A DNA stretch of 6,198 nucleotides from JBCBJZ01 sp038522635. Its GTDB lineage: Bacteria > Pseudomonadota > Alphaproteobacteria > Rhizobiales > Hyphomicrobiaceae. The notes under the pieces were generated by a model. The model saw only the letters and a program-made list of their open reading frames with translations. It was not told the DNA's origin and searched no databases. The translations under genes were made by a program, and so were the position numbers. Positions 6,038 to 6,198 of this stretch are shown piece by piece. Position 1 is the stretch's first letter. Every line of letters begins with the position of its first letter. The DNA is taken from NCBI GenBank assembly GCA_038522635.1, contig JBCBJZ010000182.1, positions 1-6,198 on the forward strand, read 5' to 3'.

Positions 6038-6198
6038 TCACAGCGTCCCTATTGGGAGCCAGCGGTCCATCGCGGTCTTGAGCCGCTCGATCAGTTCCGG
6101 GTCCATGTACTCATACTCGTCGGGAACGCCCAACACTACGATCCGCTGATCCCTGAGCGCGCTGCGATGGCGCTTGCGCAGCTTGTTGCGGTGGGCAG
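6038..6198 (-). CDS. Low-molecular-weight protein tyrosine phosphatase-like protein, C-terminal part
   Basis: Only the last 52 residues are in the window; the gene continues beyond base 6198. The visible part reads AHRNKLRKRHRSAL, then RIVVLGVPDEYEYMDPELIE and a short helical tail, ending in TGA at 6038-6040. The pattern H-R-N-K-L, a basic stretch, a beta strand, then V/I-P-D-x-Y-x-Y-M-D-P matches the C-terminus of the small proteins annotated as predicted protein tyrosine phosphatases of the low-molecular-weight type (COG4551-like). Their catalytic CxGNxxRS loop is N-terminal and therefore not visible, so activity cannot be judged. Its stop lies 11 bases before the racemase ATG, or overlaps the alternative GTG start, so the two genes are probably cotranscribed. 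The assignment rests on remembered family similarity of a short stretch. Confidence 0.75.
   Translation of the reverse strand, partial: AHRNKLRKRHRSALRDQRIVVLGVPDEYEYMDPELIERLKTAMDRWLPIGTL

Noticed and set aside
5676..6149. 157-codon + strand frame opposite the racemase
   Set aside because: It is antisense to a motif-confirmed racemase and the end of the phosphatase-like gene, and has no family motifs.

Overview
The window looks like chromosomal DNA from a GC-rich alphaproteobacterium, most likely a sphingomonad or Erythrobacter-like organism. That placement rests on the style of the RpoH C-terminus, the gene content and the GC-rich codon use; it is inference, because no rRNA or other marker gene is present. 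I see no mobile element, CRISPR array, tRNA or phage gene. The gene content looks like ordinary core or near-core genome, and coding density is high.

Layout. The window opens inside rpoH (heat-shock sigma factor, + strand, 5' end missing), which ends at a clear intrinsic terminator (561-594). A Sec-exported M20 metallopeptidase/amidohydrolase gene (705-2039, - strand) converges on it. Divergent from the peptidase, across a 147-bp regulatory gap, is mtgA (2187-2867, +), a membrane-anchored peptidoglycan glycosyltransferase. A 135-bp leader with several dyads precedes an ECF sigma factor gene (3003-3620, +). This overlaps by 4 bp a gene for a single-pass RskA-type anti-sigma factor (3617-4408). 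After a 150-bp gap with its own structured leader comes a secreted fasciclin-domain protein (4559-5116), closed by a strong GC-rich terminator (5189-5229). On the - strand, converging on that terminator, are the 3' end of a low-molecular-weight protein tyrosine phosphatase-like gene (6038-6198, partial) and a YgeA-type aspartate/glutamate racemase (5334-6026) directly downstream of it, probably one operon.

How the genes work together. The coherent unit is ECF sigma, RskA-like anti-sigma and fasciclin protein. It has the same logic as the mycobacterial SigK-RskA system, whose regulon includes the fasciclin proteins MPT70 and MPT83. The sigma factor here also carries two region-4 cysteines exactly 50 residues apart, the spacing of the redox-active Cys133/Cys183 pair of M. 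tuberculosis SigK. The likely reading is an envelope or redox-responsive switch controlling a secreted adhesion-type protein. Several neighbours also act in the envelope or on D-amino acids (mtgA, the exported M20 enzyme, the racemase), but nothing in the sequence shows they are co-regulated.
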